Below, one piece after another: positions 63,960 through 64,000 of a DNA stretch of 64,000 bases. A model generated the notes under the pieces. The model saw only the letters and a program-made list of their open reading frames with translations, was not told where the DNA came from and searched no databases. Both the position numbers and the translations under genes were made by a program. The stretch is from Rubrivivax sp. (lineage in GTDB: Bacteria; Pseudomonadota; Gammaproteobacteria; Burkholderiales; Burkholderiaceae_C): positions 1-64,000 of the forward strand of contig JAIYCR010000010.1 of NCBI GenBank assembly GCA_027487905.1, given 5' to 3'. Position 1 is the stretch's first letter. Every line of letters starts with the position of its first letter.

Positions 63960-64000
63960 GCGGGTGGCCCGCCAGCGGCGGCGCGCTCCGCCCAGCCGCT

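Overview
The window comes from a GC-rich phototrophic betaproteobacterium of the order Burkholderiales, probably close to Rubrivivax/Roseateles. The evidence is a purple-bacterial photosynthesis gene cluster with an aerobic AcsF cyclase and a PpsR/PpaA regulator pair, together with typical Burkholderiales neighbours (a DUF3460 protein, a short CinA-like protein, apbC-metG, TRAP transporters). Species assignment is inference. No tRNA, rRNA, CRISPR array or insertion sequence was seen.

Layout. (1) 1-1.1 kb: start of glnA on the minus strand, with a recognisable sigma-54 promoter and an upstream NtrC-type palindrome. (2) 1.1-6.8 kb, minus: a close-packed run of a CinA-like protein, an EI24 membrane protein, a fatty-acid hydroxylase/sterol desaturase, a NodB-type deacetylase, a Pro/Ala-rich YVTN propeller and a small membrane protein. 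This run lies directly downstream of bchP. (3) 6.8-31.3 kb: the photosynthesis gene cluster. bchG-bch2-bchP, ppsR and ppaA are on the minus strand. bchFNBHLM-lhaA-puhABC-acsF-puhE-crtI-crtB plus a 68-residue membrane protein run on the plus strand, with many stop/start overlaps. (4) 31.3-36.1 kb: a TRAP transporter (dctPMQ) with gluconokinase, divergent from a LacI-type regulator, with two near-identical operators in between. (5) 36.3-47.6 kb: housekeeping genes (zinc metallopeptidase, dcd, DUF962, apbC, metG, SulP transporter, CYTH-CHAD protein, BamE-like lipoprotein, DUF3460, scpA). (6) 47.6-52.7 kb: a two-component pair, a MaoC protein, a quinone-reductase-like protein, a small membrane protein and a VOC protein. 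(7) 52.2-63.96 kb: the methylmalonyl-CoA route for propionyl-CoA (mcm-meaB, pccB, pccA, VOC protein), a large hybrid histidine kinase and a GntR/FCD regulator.

How the genes work together. The phototrophy block makes bacteriochlorophyll a: Mg insertion (BchH), methylation (BchM), aerobic ring closure (AcsF), dark protochlorophyllide reduction (BchLNB), C3 hydration (BchF), esterification (BchG) and phytyl reduction (BchP). It also carries the reaction-centre H subunit with its assembly factors and the first carotenoid steps (CrtB, CrtI). PpsR and the B12-binding PpaA are the expected light/redox switch, and two perfect TGT-N12-ACA sites lie between ppsR and bchG. bchCXYZ, bchDI, pufLM, and crtACDEF are not in the window and must lie elsewhere if the organism is phototrophic. 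The pcc/mcm genes convert propionyl-CoA to succinyl-CoA. An AT-rich palindrome shared by the mcm and gntR upstream regions suggests that the GntR protein controls this set. The gluconokinase/TRAP/LacI group looks like a gluconate-type sugar-acid uptake regulon.
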